The notes under the pieces were generated by a model. The model had not been told where the DNA came from. It did no database searches and worked only from the letters and a program-made list of their open reading frames with translations. Source: Balanoglossus misakiensis (Eukaryota; Hemichordata). Taken from it: 64,000 bases of DNA. The DNA is taken from NCBI GenBank assembly GCA_040954595.2, contig CM082586.2, positions 11,160,001 through 11,224,000 of the forward strand. Reading direction: 5' to 3'. Shown in pieces: positions 42,801 to 54,805 of this stretch. Numbering within the stretch: position 1 is the first letter of the stretch; each line of letters starts with the position of its first letter. The translations under genes were made by a program, and so were the position numbers.

Positions 42801-43931
42801 GGTCAACCTTTGCGTCAACATTAACCAGAGCACACAGTAACCAGGCCATAGTGGACAGTATGCTGCCCATTGATTTTGAGTGTTTGGTGGCGTCAACCTT
42901 TGCGTCAACATTAACCAGAGCACACAATAACCAGGCCGTAGTGGACAGTGTTCTGCCCATTAATTTTGAGTGTTTGGTGGGGTCAACCTTTGCGTCAACA
43001 TTAACCAGAGCACACAGTAACCAGGCCATAGTGGACAGTGTTCTGCCCATTAATTTTGAGTGTTTGGTGGGGTCAACCTTTGCGTCAACATTAACCAGAG
43101 CACACAGTAACCAGGCCGTAGTGGACAGTGTTCTGCCCATTAATTTTGAGTGTTTGGTGGGGTCAACCTTTGCGTCAACATTAACTAGGCCAGAGTGGCC
43201 AGTATCCTGCCCATTAATTTTGAGTGTTTGGTGGGGTCAACCTTTGCATCAACATTAACCAGAGCACACAGTAACCAGGCCATAGTGGACAGTGTTCTGC
43301 CCATTAATTTTGAGTGTTTGGTGGGGTCAACCTTTGCATCAACATTAACCAGAGCACACAGTAACCAGGCCGTAGTGGACAGTGTGCTGCCCATTAATTT
43401 TGAGTGTTTGGTGGGGTCAACCTTTGCGTCAACATTAACCAGAGCACACAGTAACCAGGCCATAGTGGACAGTATGCTGCCCATTGATTTTGAGTGTTTG
43501 GTGGGGTCAACCTTTGCGTCAACATTAACTAGGCCAGAGTGGCCAGTATCGTGCCCATTAATTTTGAGTGTTTGGTGGGGGTCAACCTTTGCGTCAACAT
43601 TAACTAGGCCAGAGTGGCCAGTATGCTGCCTATTAATTTTGAGTGTTTGGTGGGGTCAACCTTTGCGTCAACATTAAGCAGGCCAGACAGTAACCAGGCC
43701 AGAGTGGACAGTATCCTGCCTATTAATTTTGAGTGATTTGTGGGTCAATTTGATCAAATACTGCCTACCGCTGGCGCTGCATATTTGAAGAAATGTGAAA
43801 AGATGGCAAGACAGGTTTGGTAAATGTGGGCCCCCTAACTGAAGCAAAAGCACAAACTTAAAACAAAGATATGAATTTGGAAGAGTTTTATTTATTACAT
43901 ATGAAAAATAATGAAGACTTATGCTTCAAAG

Positions 43932-43988
43932 TAAGTATCGACGGAGTCGAACCGCCAATGCTGCAATGGCATTATACCCATAATACTT
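43932..43988 (-). other. tRNA-like fold lacking a D arm
   Basis: On the minus strand a 7-bp acceptor pairs AAGTATT with GATACTT. An anticodon-like stem AATGC/GCATT encloses CATTGCA, and a T arm reads GGCGG-TTCGACT-CCGTC. There is room for only about 8 nt in place of a D arm and no variable loop. Position 33 is A rather than T, and no CCA is encoded. It is either a tRNA-derived remnant or a chance fold, about 180 bp beyond the minisatellite. Confidence 0.3.
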
Positions 43989-44694
43989 TTTTGCTTTTTG
44001 CATGAATTTCATTATTTTTCATATGCTGTGCAGCTAAAGTGTGGCTAGATGGCTAACTGCTGATGTAAAATATCTTGCATACCAATTTGGAACAATTACC
44101 CCAAGTAGTGGTCAAACAGAAACAATGCTTGCATTCAATTTAAAACAAGGTGACAAAAGTGGTTGAAATGAAACAATAAGCAAAAACAGTGTTTATCAAA
44201 CTGAAATAATGTGGTCGAAATGAAACAATGAGCAAAAACAGTGTTTATCAAACTGAAATAATGTGCCAAAATAGCTCCTGTTGATATTGCACAAAATTAA
44301 CTGTTGCATTCTACCCTTGAGTTAATTTTTATTTCCAGGCAATTATGTGCTTAATACTAAATATTATCTATGGGTACAAACCATCAGTTTCTTAAGTGCA
44401 AATCGCAAAAAGCTCCCCCATACAATTTTAGTGTTTTTTTAAATCAAGCAAGATAATTACATACTGTGTGATAAACTAACTAACTTTACGCGCCTGGGGA
44501 CAGTTAAAAACCTCGAGCCAAATATAAAATGAGGAAAAACTGCCCCCTCCCCCGTTGTGAATTTTAAAAGGTTGGGGCTCAAACTAACCAGAATTGTCTT
44601 GCCGACTCCTATTTTTCTGTGTACATTTTGATGTATTGTTGTTACGCGAGATTGAGGATTCGTGTTGATGCGGGAATTACGATGACGAAAGCAA

Positions 44695-44888
44695 AAAATC
44701 CATCGGCGAATCAAACGGGCACACGGCGAAATTCCATTACACGACGATCCAACTGCGATGAAGAACGCGAACGCGGGTAACGTTGTAAAAAATCCATCGG
44801 CGAATCAAACGGGCACACGGCGAAATTCCATTACATGACGAGCAACCTGCAATGAAGAACGCGAACGCGGGTAACGCTGCAAAAAATC
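44695..44888. repeat. Two tandem copies of a 94-bp unit
   Basis: CATCGGCGAATCAAACGGGC occurs at 44701 and again 94 bp later. Both copies include GAAGAACGCGAACGCGGGTA and a third copy begins and is lost. The unit is GC-rich within AT-rich surroundings. Confidence 0.85.
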
Positions 44889-44929
44889 CGCAGACAATTA
44901 TTACACGAATGCATAGCAACAATTATTTT

Positions 44930-45490
44930 ACCCAACCTGACACTAATAAATTACCCAATGATTTTAAATTTCTTATTATTACACCCCAACTAATCATTAT
45001 ACCTTTGTAATATTAACACCGTTTATACACATCCCATAATGTTTATACCATCAAGTTAATACCATTTTATTATTATTATACCACCAAAACCATGTGTTAC
45101 CCAATTTTTTTATTATTACACCATTGATGTTAACACCTTTATATATTATACCGGTATTTACCCTCTGTACATGTACAGTTTTTTATTTACCACGTGGCAT
45201 TACTCATGTTTTTATAGTATTTTAATTACTTATCATACCCTTGAAACCATAATATTATACCCTTGCAGACAGTTTTATTATAGTACCCTTGTGCACAATG
45301 TCTTATTAGTCATCATACACCAACCCTTCACCATTTCATTAGATTATACCATTTTTATTAGCCTAACCTGTTTATACACCAACCCTTCACCATTCCGTTA
45401 GATTATACCATTTTTTATTACCCTAACATATTCATACACCAACCCTTTACCATTCCCTCAGATTAAACCATTTTTATTAGCCTAACCTAT
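44930..45490. repeat. AT-rich TTATTACACC-type low-complexity region with ~60-bp tandem units
   Basis: Repeated TTATACC/ATTACACC words; from 45313 three units of about 60 bp, each with ATACACCAACCCTT.ACCATT and TATTAGCCTAACC. Confidence 0.7.
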
Positions 45491-45639
45491 TGACAGCATC
45501 CCTCTGGTTTTGATATTGTTATCTGGTGCGGCGTTGTTGTAGATATTGATTAGACTCCCTCCGGCGATGATAATACCAATGAACCTATTGAAAAAAAAGA
45601 ATGAATATTATTAATTAGATCAGATCAACAAATCATGGC

Positions 45640-46380
45640 GTCGTTCATCCCTCTGGTCACAGGAGCATCATCTGGCGTCGTTACAGGTTTAAGTTCATCC
45701 CTCCAGTACAGTATAAGGTGGCGGCGTCGTTACAAGTATTAAGTTCATCTCTCCAGTACAGTATTAGGTGGCGGCGTCGTTACAAGTATTAACTTCATCT
45801 CTCCAGTACAGTATTAGGTGGCGGCGTCGTTACAAGTATTAACTTCATCTCTCCAGTACAGTATTAGGTGGCGGCGTCGTTACAAGTTTAAGTTCATCCC
45901 TCCAGTACAGTATTAGGTGGCGGCGTCGTTACAAGTATTAACTTCATCTCTCCAGTACAGTATTAGGTGGCGGCGTCGTTACAAGTATTAACTTCATCTC
46001 TCCAGTACAGTATTAAGTGGCGGCGTCGTTACAAGTATTAACTTCATCTCTCCAGTACAGTATTAGGTGGCGGCGTCGTTACAAGTATTAACTTCATCTC
46101 TCCAGTACAGTATTAGGTGGCGGCGTCGTTACAAGTATTAACTTCATCTCTCCAGTACAGTATTAGGTGGCGGCGTCGTTACAAGTATTAACTTCATCTC
46201 TCCAGTACAGTATTAGGTGGCGGCGTCGTTACAAGTATTAACTTCATCTTTCCAGTACAGTATTAGGTGGCGGCGTCGTTACAAGTATTAACTTCATCTC
46301 TCCAGTACAGTATTAGGTGGCGGCGTCGTTACAAGTTTAAGTTCATACCTCCAGTACAGTATTAGGTGGCGACGTCGTTA
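45640..46380. repeat. Second minisatellite, ~50-bp units, about 15 copies
   Basis: A 50-bp unit (49 in a few) containing CTCCAGTACAGTATTAGGTG and GCGGCGTCGTTACAAGTATT, nearly identical across the array. The edge units are diverged. Flanking copies of TGGCGTCGTTACAGG at the left suggest local expansion from a pre-existing sequence. Confidence 0.92.
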
Positions 46381-46529
46381 CAAATATTACACTCCCTCCA
46401 GCAGCAGTGTTACCAAAGAACCTAATGTAAAAAAAGAATGAAATTATTTTAATAATCTGATTAGGTCAAGTCATCATATTGATAAAGAAAACGACAAGAA
46501 GAAATCATTTAAAAATTAACGCTGCCAGC

Positions 46530-46760
46530 ACCATTGGTTGGGCCCAAACGGTTCCCATGGTTACCAGGGTATGCCAAGGCTGTATTCTGCTGTGAATACC
46601 AAGATATATGAAAGCTGGTCAAAGGTTACCCCAGGGTCATTGAAAATCGCAAAAAATAGCGTCAAGGACACTGTGGTCTCATTTAGTGATTACACTAGAA
46701 AAAGTCTACACAGGAGTACAGACAGACAGACACACACATAGAGAGGCAATAAAATATGAT
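46530..46760 (+). repeat. Interspersed repeat 3' end with CAGA/CA tail
   Basis: Sequence ending ACAGACAGACAGACACACAC then AATAAAATATGATGCC. The open frame across it has no family resemblance. It looks like the 3' end of an unclassified retroelement, an inference from the tail alone. Confidence 0.35.
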
Positions 46761-47129
46761 GCCCCCCCCCAGCCCCGAAAACATCTTGATCTTATGTATG
46801 CTGGCCTGGTACAATAGACAAACCAGCCAATTAATGAAAATTTTGTACAAATACAGAGCTCAAAGTTGCATTTTAGTGAGCCCAAAAGCAAATTAACTCA
46901 ATGTTACGACAAATTTTACTTTTGCCACTCAAAGTTTGCATCGGTGGGGTGGGATGGCAAGTACTCTTCCCTGATACAATAGACAAACCAGCCAATAAAT
47001 GAAATGAGGTGAAGAATGAAGGTGAAGAATGAATAACTTTATTTGATTCCATTATCTAAACAAACACATCCAATTAACTTCCTACTCAAATTTCAAAGTA
47101 ATCAGTCATAGGTTTTGTAAATCATCATG

Positions 47130-47461
47130 AGAAATCACCCTGAAACCAAATCAAATCAAAAATCATATAAGCCTAGTCGGGCTCTGCGCTCCAGCTCAAG
47201 GAACCAGTTGTGTGTACCAAAGTACAGACTCAAAACATATGGTGGATGTGCCTTTTCCCTTGTCGCGCCACAACTTTGGAATTATCTGCCATCTGACATT
47301 CAACAGGCTTCTAGTCTCAACATTTTCAAACAAAAACTCAAGACATTTCTATTTGTCAAAGCCTACGAACACTGATGTTATACTTTCAGCGCCTTTGGAA
47401 ATAACATTGTTATTGATTCTGGCGCTTTATAAATGTTTGTTTTGATTTGATTTGATTTGAT
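47130..47461 (+). mobile_element. 5'-truncated LINE 3' end (C-terminus of RT protein plus TGATT repeat tail)
   Basis: The open frame includes YKPSRALRSSSRNQLCVP, then GGCAFSLVAPQLWNYLPSD and KQKLKTFLFVKAY, a typical C-terminal tail of LINE ORF2 proteins of the CR1/L2/Jockey type. After the stop the sequence runs into TTTTGATTTGATTTGATTTG, a short 3' tail repeat common for these elements. No catalytic part is left, and it is independent of the LINE at the left edge. Confidence 0.8.
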
Positions 47462-47462
47462 C

Positions 47463-47900
47463 CCCCAAAAATATACTATTCAATTCATCAAGTTGATTTG
47501 AAAAACATACATGCAAATCTTACTTGAGCTACCCCTAACATGACTAACAAATTTTAAAGCAATGGAACAAGCGGTTTTAGAGAAAAAAAATTAATTAAAC
47601 AAGGCTGAAATTGCTCCAAAATTATCAATATGCAAATGTTGCAACATTTCAACAAAAGTATTGTAACTCATATCACCTACATGAAGCTTCATACTAAATT
47701 TTTTTACCACAAATGAGGAAAAAGGCAAAAAATGCATAAAATAGAACATTCAAACTATTAGTTAAAAAAATACAGGATTGTATGTGGTTGACATAAGGTA
47801 CTTGCATACCAATTGTCAAATCAATCTGTAAATTATCATGAGAACAAACCCTGAAACCTTCAAATCAAATTTCAAAGCAGTGGGGGTAAAGGGGGCACAG
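47463..47900 (+). repeat. Interspersed AT-rich repeat (family 7), copy
   Basis: It contains CCAAAAATATACTATTCAAT, AACATACATGCAAATCTTAC and ACAGGATTGTATGTGGTTGA, shared nearly base for base with 48558-48945. Non-coding, origin unknown. Confidence 0.7.
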
Positions 47901-48539
47901 TACGATATTTTACCCACAACTCTCCATGATTTGTATCATCGAGATTGTCCATTTAATTACTTTCTGTTTTAGATACTAACAATGATATGAAGTACATATA
48001 ACTGTATTAAGATTTATCTAGAAAAAGTATGTTGAGGAATTAGAGTGAAAATTTCAAAATCAAGATTTAAAAGCCATAGAAATCAAAGTATTCATTCATG
48101 TACGTCAAATGTCACACTTAGGAGGAAAGAAGCAATGACTAACTGAGGTGGCCAGTCTCTGTTGAAAGTCAACATGTAAATTTCCATTGTTCTGTCTATA
48201 GAAAAAAATCAATATTGTTTTGTTTGATTAAACAAGTGTTTCAAGTGTCCCTGTTTTACTTCAAACTTTTTTGTATCGGCTGGCTATGCAATTGCTTATT
48301 TTATAAAATTTGTATCTCCTCTTTCAATAATGCATGATTTTGTTTATCATTTGAAATGGTAATTGACAATAAGATTCGCCTTTAAAGCATGCTCTCAAAA
48401 TTTGTATTAGTGGTCTACAATTTTCTCTACACATGTGAACTTTGCCTGGTTTGACCGAGTAATCTCTGGTTGTACAAACCAGAGTGATTCATGGGATATT
48501 TCACGTACTGTGGGGGGTTCTGAGAAGAGTTTTGACCAA

Positions 48540-49060
48540 AAATGGCAAAAATCATCCCAAAAATATACTATTCAATTCATCAAGTTGATTTGAAAAACAT
48601 ACATGCAAATCTTACTTGGGCTACCCCTAATATGACTAACAAATTTCAAAGCAATGTAACAACCGGTTTAAAAAAAAAATTCAAAAACGGCCGAAATTGC
48701 TCCAAAATTATGAATATGCAAATTTTGCAACATTTTAACAAAAGTATGCTAACTCATATCACCTATATGAAGCTTCATACTAAATTTCAAAGAAGTCGTC
48801 TCATCAATTTTAGAAAAGTAGATGTTTTACCAAAAATGAGGAAAAAGGCAAAAAATGCATAAAAATAGAACATTCAAACTATTCAAAATACAGGACTGTA
48901 TGTGGTTGACATAAGGTACTTGCATACCAATTGTCAAATCAATCTGACCAGTGGTTTTGACCAATTTCAAATTTTCCCAGCTAATTTGCATTTATTTAAC
49001 AATTTCAACTGAATATGGCTGCCAGGTCAAATGACTGATTTGAATTTCAAGGTGCACACT
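48540..49060 (+). repeat. Interspersed AT-rich repeat (family 7), longer copy
   Basis: The copy runs on through ATACAGGACTGTATGTGGTT, GGTACTTGCATACCAATTGT and GCTAATTTGCATTTATTTA. Open frames across it are incidental. Confidence 0.7.
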
Positions 49061-49288
49061 CATTGGCAAGGACAACTGTGACAAATTCAAGAAGCATAGG
49101 TGTGGCAGGTTTTCAGAGCAAGGTGTAAAAAATATCCAGGGAATGGGGCCCAAGCTCCTAAAAACCCAGCACAATACCAATAGGGACTCATATTACTAAC
49201 AAAGTGTAAGCCTGTAATAAGTCAAAAGCTGCACATCTTTTTACCACCTCGTGCCAGTACTAAGCAATAAGACTTTTTATAGAGTTGT

Positions 49289-50029
49289 TTAAGGTGGCAC
49301 TGCATGAAACCGTCGAGACTTTTTCAGAGGCCTATTTCTCATCAAAGACAAAGTTTAAACCCCCATAAACCATATATATTCTGGAAGCTGAGATTTTGAA
49401 CTTTTGTTTGAGTTGCAAATATTATTGATCCCCTGAAATGGTGGCGATTTTGGGCGAAAAAACCCATTTTTTGATATTATGTCATGAAATTTAAAATAGG
49501 TAAAAAAGTTGACCATGCATCATGCATCTTAATATGTCATTCGAAACTAAAGTACACGTGCAAAAAAACGCTAATTTTGTTTTGCGTTATCTGCTTCCAT
49601 TGAGGAGTAACAGCGTTTGAAAGTTAGATTTTCTGAAAATTTGATCAAATTCACGGTGAGTTGTATTGAATCAGAGTTTATTCCCGCCAGGGACACTTTA
49701 TCGACATACAAAACTAGCGTTTTGTTGGATGGGTCATACACAATTCCCTGTCAAAATTTGAGCAAATTCGGCCAATGCAGGGCGAAGCTATTTTAGTCCG
49801 AAGTTGTCAAAAGCAGCGAAAATGCAAACCGAGAAAAACGGCCATTTGCATTGTTGACACCTATTTGTTAAGCTGTGAACTCATTCAGAAAAGTGCTATT
49901 TGGGGGTGATTGTGCACCATTTCCGCCAAGACGTATTAGTCAGGATGTGGGTGAGTATTAGGCCTACCGATTTATGTAAAAAAGTAAAATTTGGCAAAAA
50001 TCACAACTTTTCATGCAATGCCACCTTAA
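49289..50029. mobile_element. 741-bp TTAA-flanked DNA element with terminal inverted repeats
   Basis: The ends are TTAAGGTGGCACTGCATGAA and TTCATGCAATGCCACCTTAA, matching with one mismatch. The interior has no transposase or other ORF of note. It is a non-autonomous DNA transposon or a decayed autonomous one. Confidence 0.82.
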
Positions 50030-51339
50030 TTGTCTCTGCTGATGCCAGAGATTGAAAAAGAATCCTACAAGTTAGGATTTTCAAAAACAATGATAGCTAC
50101 TTCTATTACTGTTTGTAAACAAAAATGTGATGTTCACCGCCTTGTTTTCAGAAAAGTATTTACATAAATGTTTTTCCATAGAGTTAACACAGACATTGGC
50201 AGCCATCTTGAATTTCAAAAACTGCAACAATATCTCCAATGCAACAAATCTGCAAATTGTACTATTTGACACCTGACTTAGGTCAAGGGGTTTCAGAGAT
50301 GATGACTACTCTTCAGACTCAGACAAAATAATAATGCAATATTCAGCGGAATTTCAAAAGCATTGACTAAGATCACCAAGGGACAATTCATACCAAAGAT
50401 CAAAACAATTAGACGTACCTATTTTAAAGATCATTATGAAAACTTTACAGATTCGGTTATAATGTAAATAAAAGTAGATCACCCCTGTGGACATGGCAAT
50501 CAGACATGCATATTCTGACAAGATTTTTTGTTTGTACAAAAAGGCAACTGTCTCCAAAATACAAAATTACAGATTATGTCACATACCTCAGGGAGATCAA
50601 TACTAAATTTCAGAGAAAATTTCCCCCCAAATATGCAAATTTCACCATATTTTGAAGAAACAACTTGTGTCATACCTAGAAACCTGCATAGTCAAAGTAA
50701 TCTACGAGCTTAGCTTTTTTCTTCCAAAAACAGCAAAAAACTTGTTCCAAACTACAAATATGCAGAATTCAACACAATTTGAACACACATTACTTCGCCA
50801 CCCCAAGAAACCTGCACACCAATTTTAAAAGCACTTGCGCCAGTGATTTCAGAAAAGAAAAATGTTGACAGACATAGGATGACTGAACATCTATCTACCT
50901 GTCAGATAACTTTTGCAGTGCTGAGAGCAGAGCTAGAGATTGGTGTTGTCTTTTTACATTTTAAATCATCACACTTTGCTACTCAAAGCTACTATTCTGC
51001 TATGCTTGAGAAATGACTTGGGACCATTTTTGGCAAACAATAGTCACTAATCTTCCTCAGTTTATAGTACAATGTACCTACACTGTTTTAGTAATGTACT
51101 GAAAATGTTCAGACTATTTCTTGTGTCTGCATATGTCTTTAGTACAGAAGAATAATCTATCCGGTTGTCATTTCTCTGTTTATTCAGAAATAAACTAGTC
51201 TGGGTTGCAACAGTAAAAATTTTAAAATATTCATACCCTTTCTGAAGGATGTTCAAAACCAATACCTATGTGAAGCATTATATCAAATTTGCTGGGTAAC
51301 TGTGGATTTATAACTTTTGCTAATTACAGTGCTAACTCA

Positions 51340-51995
51340 CACTGGATGATTCGACGGTAATTTTAGATTCATATGAAGATTTTTTACCAATAATGTTGAA
51401 AAATACAAACAAATGCATCAAAAATAGAAAATCAAAATTAGCTCAAAACATACAGGACTGTATGAGGTAGGCATAAGGTACTTGCATACCAATTTCCAAA
51501 TCAATCTGACCAGCAGTTGTTGAATTTTGCGAGTTTTGACCAATTTCACATTTTCCAGCTAATTTGCATATATTTGGTAATGACATTTTCATGTTAACAA
51601 ACTCCAATCTACAGCCCAGCCTGCATCTGCACACCAAATATCGAGGTGATATGCACAACGGTTTTCAAGTTTTAGATGTGGACGGACATACAGACATACA
51701 TCCATACAAACAGACAGACATACTGTAAAACACTTTATTTTCGCGAGCAATTAATTTTCGCCAAATACGCGAGAGCCAAAATAACGTGAAAATAAAAAGT
51801 CGCGTAAATTGTTTTTGAAGATAACGATGCAGTGAATGAAATAAGAGAACGCGAAAATTAATACTCGCGAAACAGTGGCCTCTCTCGATATCGCGAAAAA
51901 TTTAACTCGCGAAAATACAGTACATCCATACATAAATACAGACGCAGCTGATTCCATAAGGCCCATGGTACATACCATATGGGACCTAAAAACTG
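51340..51995 (+). repeat. Family 7 repeat copy interrupted by a MITE
   Basis: It carries ACATACAGGACTGTATGAGG, GCTAATTTGCATATATTTGG and TGGACGGACATACAGACATA, then resumes after 51922 with CATCCATACATAAATACAGA and GATTCCATAAGGCCCATGG. The MITE at 51721-51922 splits its CAGACATACATA tail. Confidence 0.7.
51721..51922. mobile_element. Foldback MITE, family 2, copy f
   Basis: It starts TACTGTAAAACACTTTATTT and ends CTCGCGAAAATACAGTA, with paired TTTTCGCG arms. It is inserted in the tail of a family 7 repeat, so it is younger than that copy. Confidence 0.82.
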
Positions 51996-52199
51996 CAGAA
52001 GCTACACAAAACATTAATACTGAAAACATGGCAAACAGTTGTTGCTAACGGGGTTTTAAATCTCCCTTATAGATATTTTTGAACTCCCAATTTATGATTA
52101 TTGACTGTTTGATTGATTAGTTGTTGCACAAATGATAGTATTATCAAAGTAAATAATATCTGTGAGAAATTTCTTTTCATATTTATTTGAATATGGATA

Positions 52200-52680
52200 G
52201 GGTAAGATGGGGGTTAAACAAAACTACATTTGTTCAAAAGTGGCAAAAACACAAATATGCAAAAATCACTATAATTGTACACCATCTTACTTAAATCACT
52301 ACAAGGAACATTCCTGTCAAAGTTCAAAGCAATCTGACAAGCGCTTTCAGACACAGCGAATTTGATAACCATCTACAAATATATTTTTATTTTTTAAACA
52401 ATTCTTTTACAACACCTTACTTGGGTTACCCCCCTAGGAATCTGCATTCTGAGCAAAAATTACAAAATTGCTCAAAATTATAAATATACCAATTTCACAA
52501 CAATTTGCAATTTGAACAAAAACTATGGCTTTCAGAAAGGAAGATTTTTCTTTACCAATAATGCAGTAAAAGACAAAACAATAAAAATAGAAAATTCATA
52601 ATATTAGCTCAAAACAAAACATACAGGACTGTATGGCATTTATTGACATTTATAAGAATATGGACAGGGTATGATAGGGG
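52200..52680 (+). repeat. Family 7 repeat copy, rearranged
   Basis: Contains TTGTTCAAAAGTGGCAAAAA, TGTACACCATCTTACTTAAA and ACATACAGGACTGTATGGCA, shared with 58600-59110. Confidence 0.6.
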
Positions 52681-53399
52681 GGGGGGAATTATAAATTCCA
52701 AGGGGGTCATCAATTTTTTGTCATAGCTTTTTGGGGCCATAGAAAAAATAACCTAAAAAGTAGGAAATCCTACGTCCCCCTAAGCTTTCATTCTGGCCAA
52801 CAACTTTTTATGAAGGCTTCTGCAGTTGTTAAAAACAGATTGCCTGCTATGTTAGACTATCAATCTATAGAGGGGATGAAAAATGTCCTTTTGTCAAGTG
52901 TCTGGATTTTGATAACTTCAACAGGTAAAAATATATTTGTAGATGTTTATCAAATTCGCTATGTCTGAAACAGTATGCTTGCAAATGTATTAATATAGTC
53001 AGATAATATGAATAGTGAAGATAGCAAAACAAACAGGTTTATGCTTATAGCCATAACTTCTATTAGTGATGTACATGTTGTACTTAGCAAATAATTGTTA
53101 TGATCAACTTGGTTTTTATTGCACAAGATCTTTTTATTGCATCCATGTTTCGTTTCATTCTGGATAATAGTCTGTCTAAATAAGTTAACAGGCTTGATGA
53201 GGGTTATTTTAAACAGCGTTCTCAAAAAACCTGCAATGTCATGCCCTATATTTATAAAGTTGAGGAGAGGTTGTATTCCTAGCAGGATGTTGAAATCATT
53301 GGAGGACAAACCCTGCCAGTACCAAAAGTTGCTGGGTGTTATAAATGTTTGAGTAACCCCCCCCCCCCCCCTTCCCCAATAACACAATATATACTTAAA

Positions 53400-54280
53400 C
53401 ATTTTTACAACATCTTACTCAGTTTACCCTTAGGAATATGCCTACCAAATCAATCTGGCATGCAGTTTTAAAGAAAAAAAAATGACCAAAAGTGGCAAAA
53501 ATTGCTCAAAATTAAAATATGCAAATTTTTCAACAATTTGAACAAAACTTTGGTTACTCAGACAACCATTAGAAGCTTCATACTAAAATTCAAAGAATGA
53601 GGCCTATAACTTTAAGAAATGATGATTTCTTTACCAATAATGTGGAATAATACAAAAAATGCATAAAAGATTTTTGGCATAAAAAATTAAAAATCGATAA
53701 TATTAGCTCAAAACATACAGGACTGTTTGAGGTAGACATAAGGTACATGCATACTGATTTTCAAATGAATGTGACCAGTGGTTGTTGAGTTTGAGTTTTG
53801 ACCAATTTCACATTTTCCTAGCTAATTTGCATATTTTTGGCAATGACAGCTTCATTTGAACAAACTCCAATCTTCAGCCTGGCCTGCATCTACACACCAA
53901 ATATCGAGGTCATATGCCCAGCGGTTTTCAAGTTTGTGATGTGGACGGACATACAGACATACATACATACATCCACCGATATCATAAGGTCCCATGGTAA
54001 AGCAAATGGGACCTTACAAAACTATGATAACTCAGATCACCTATGAAGCTTCATACTAAATTTCAAATAAGTCAGCTGATCAATTCCAGAAAAGCAGATT
54101 TTCTACCGATAATGTGGAAAGAGACAAAAAATACATAAAAAATCGAAAATTCACATTAGCTCACAACATATAGAACTGTGTGAGGTTAACATAACTTACA
54201 GGAATACCAATTTTCAATTTTGAAAGCAATTTGCTCAGTAGTTGAAAAACATTTAATGAGTTTAATATGCTAACTACGGA
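53400..54280 (+). repeat. Two adjoining family 7 repeat copies
   Basis: The first ends in GATGTGGACGGACATACAGA and CATAAGGTCCCATGGTAAA. The second starts inside with ATCACCTATGAAGCTTCATA and lacks the distal part. A poly-C run lies just before at about 53347-53371. Confidence 0.65.
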
Positions 54281-54805
54281 GACAGACATGTTTGACCAAA
54301 GCATGAAATACACAAAATGTATCATTTCTTCCACCTCTTACTACAGTGGGTTGTAGACTTTTCGCCCAGAATGCAATGTGATTTGACCCCCTAGCGCAAA
54401 GTGAAAACCTATTTAAGGCAGCCAGAATTTTCTGCATAGTATGACGGAAACATTTGTAAAGTCATGGCTAGCGTGGGCTGGTAAGTTTATATGGGGCTCT
54501 CCATGATAACCAGTTGTGGCTTACCACCACCATAATTTTGAAAGGGCGACTTCACTATTTGATGGGAAAAGGTAGCCTTTACAAACAAGCTATGGAGCAT
54601 GTATACAGCAAGTTGTGCTTACCGGAAAGCGGTCTTGGATCAGGCCTAGGTATTCTCTTCCTCCTCCGGCATACGTTGAAATGCTGTGTTTAAGACTGTG
54701 AATCAAATATATGCTTATCAATTAGTAACCAATCAACCTTGCTTTAGAATTATTTGGGCCATACTAATTAGTGAAAATATGCAAAACATGGTATAATATA
54801 GGGTC
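54255..54805. repeat. Segmental duplication, copy A, part 1
   Basis: Matches 60769-61545: TTTAATATGCTAACTAC, TGCATAGTATGACGGAAACA, GGAAAGCGGTCTTGGATCAG and others. Copy B carries about 225 bp more at 61002-61230. Confidence 0.8.

Larger units (their letters stand above)
24411..43748. repeat. ~19.3-kb minisatellite of 90-bp and 74-bp units with higher-order structure
   Basis: About 220 head-to-tail units. Type A is 90 bp and contains AGAGCACACAGTAACCAGGC, then CCATTAATTTTGAGTGTTTG, then GGGTCAACCTTTGCGTCAAC. Type B is 74 bp, lacking 16 bp around the AGCACACAGTAACC part and carrying GGCCAGAGTGGCC. A units come in runs; B units come mostly as groups of three or four. Point variants (GTAGTGG/ATAGTGG, GTTCTGCCC/GTGCTGCCC, TTTAATTTT, GGG run length) recur in the same order, showing amplification of multi-unit blocks. 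Unit A preserves frame (30 codons), leaving long open frames on both strands; these are not genes. The array lies downstream of the last recognised exon, so it may be intronic. Its right end degrades after about 41900. Confidence 0.97.

Noticed and set aside
24411-43748. Dozens of long open frames on both strands as repetitive protein genes
   Set aside because: They are the same 30-codon unit read over and over. They open on both strands at once and break at every 74-bp unit or G-run change, with no splice or start context.
24411-43748. CRISPR-like array
   Set aside because: There are no unique spacers: the whole unit repeats, and the DNA is animal.
44457-44922. Minus-strand open frames with similar ends
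   Set aside because: They cross the 94-bp tandem duplication; the similarity is the repeat, not a protein family.
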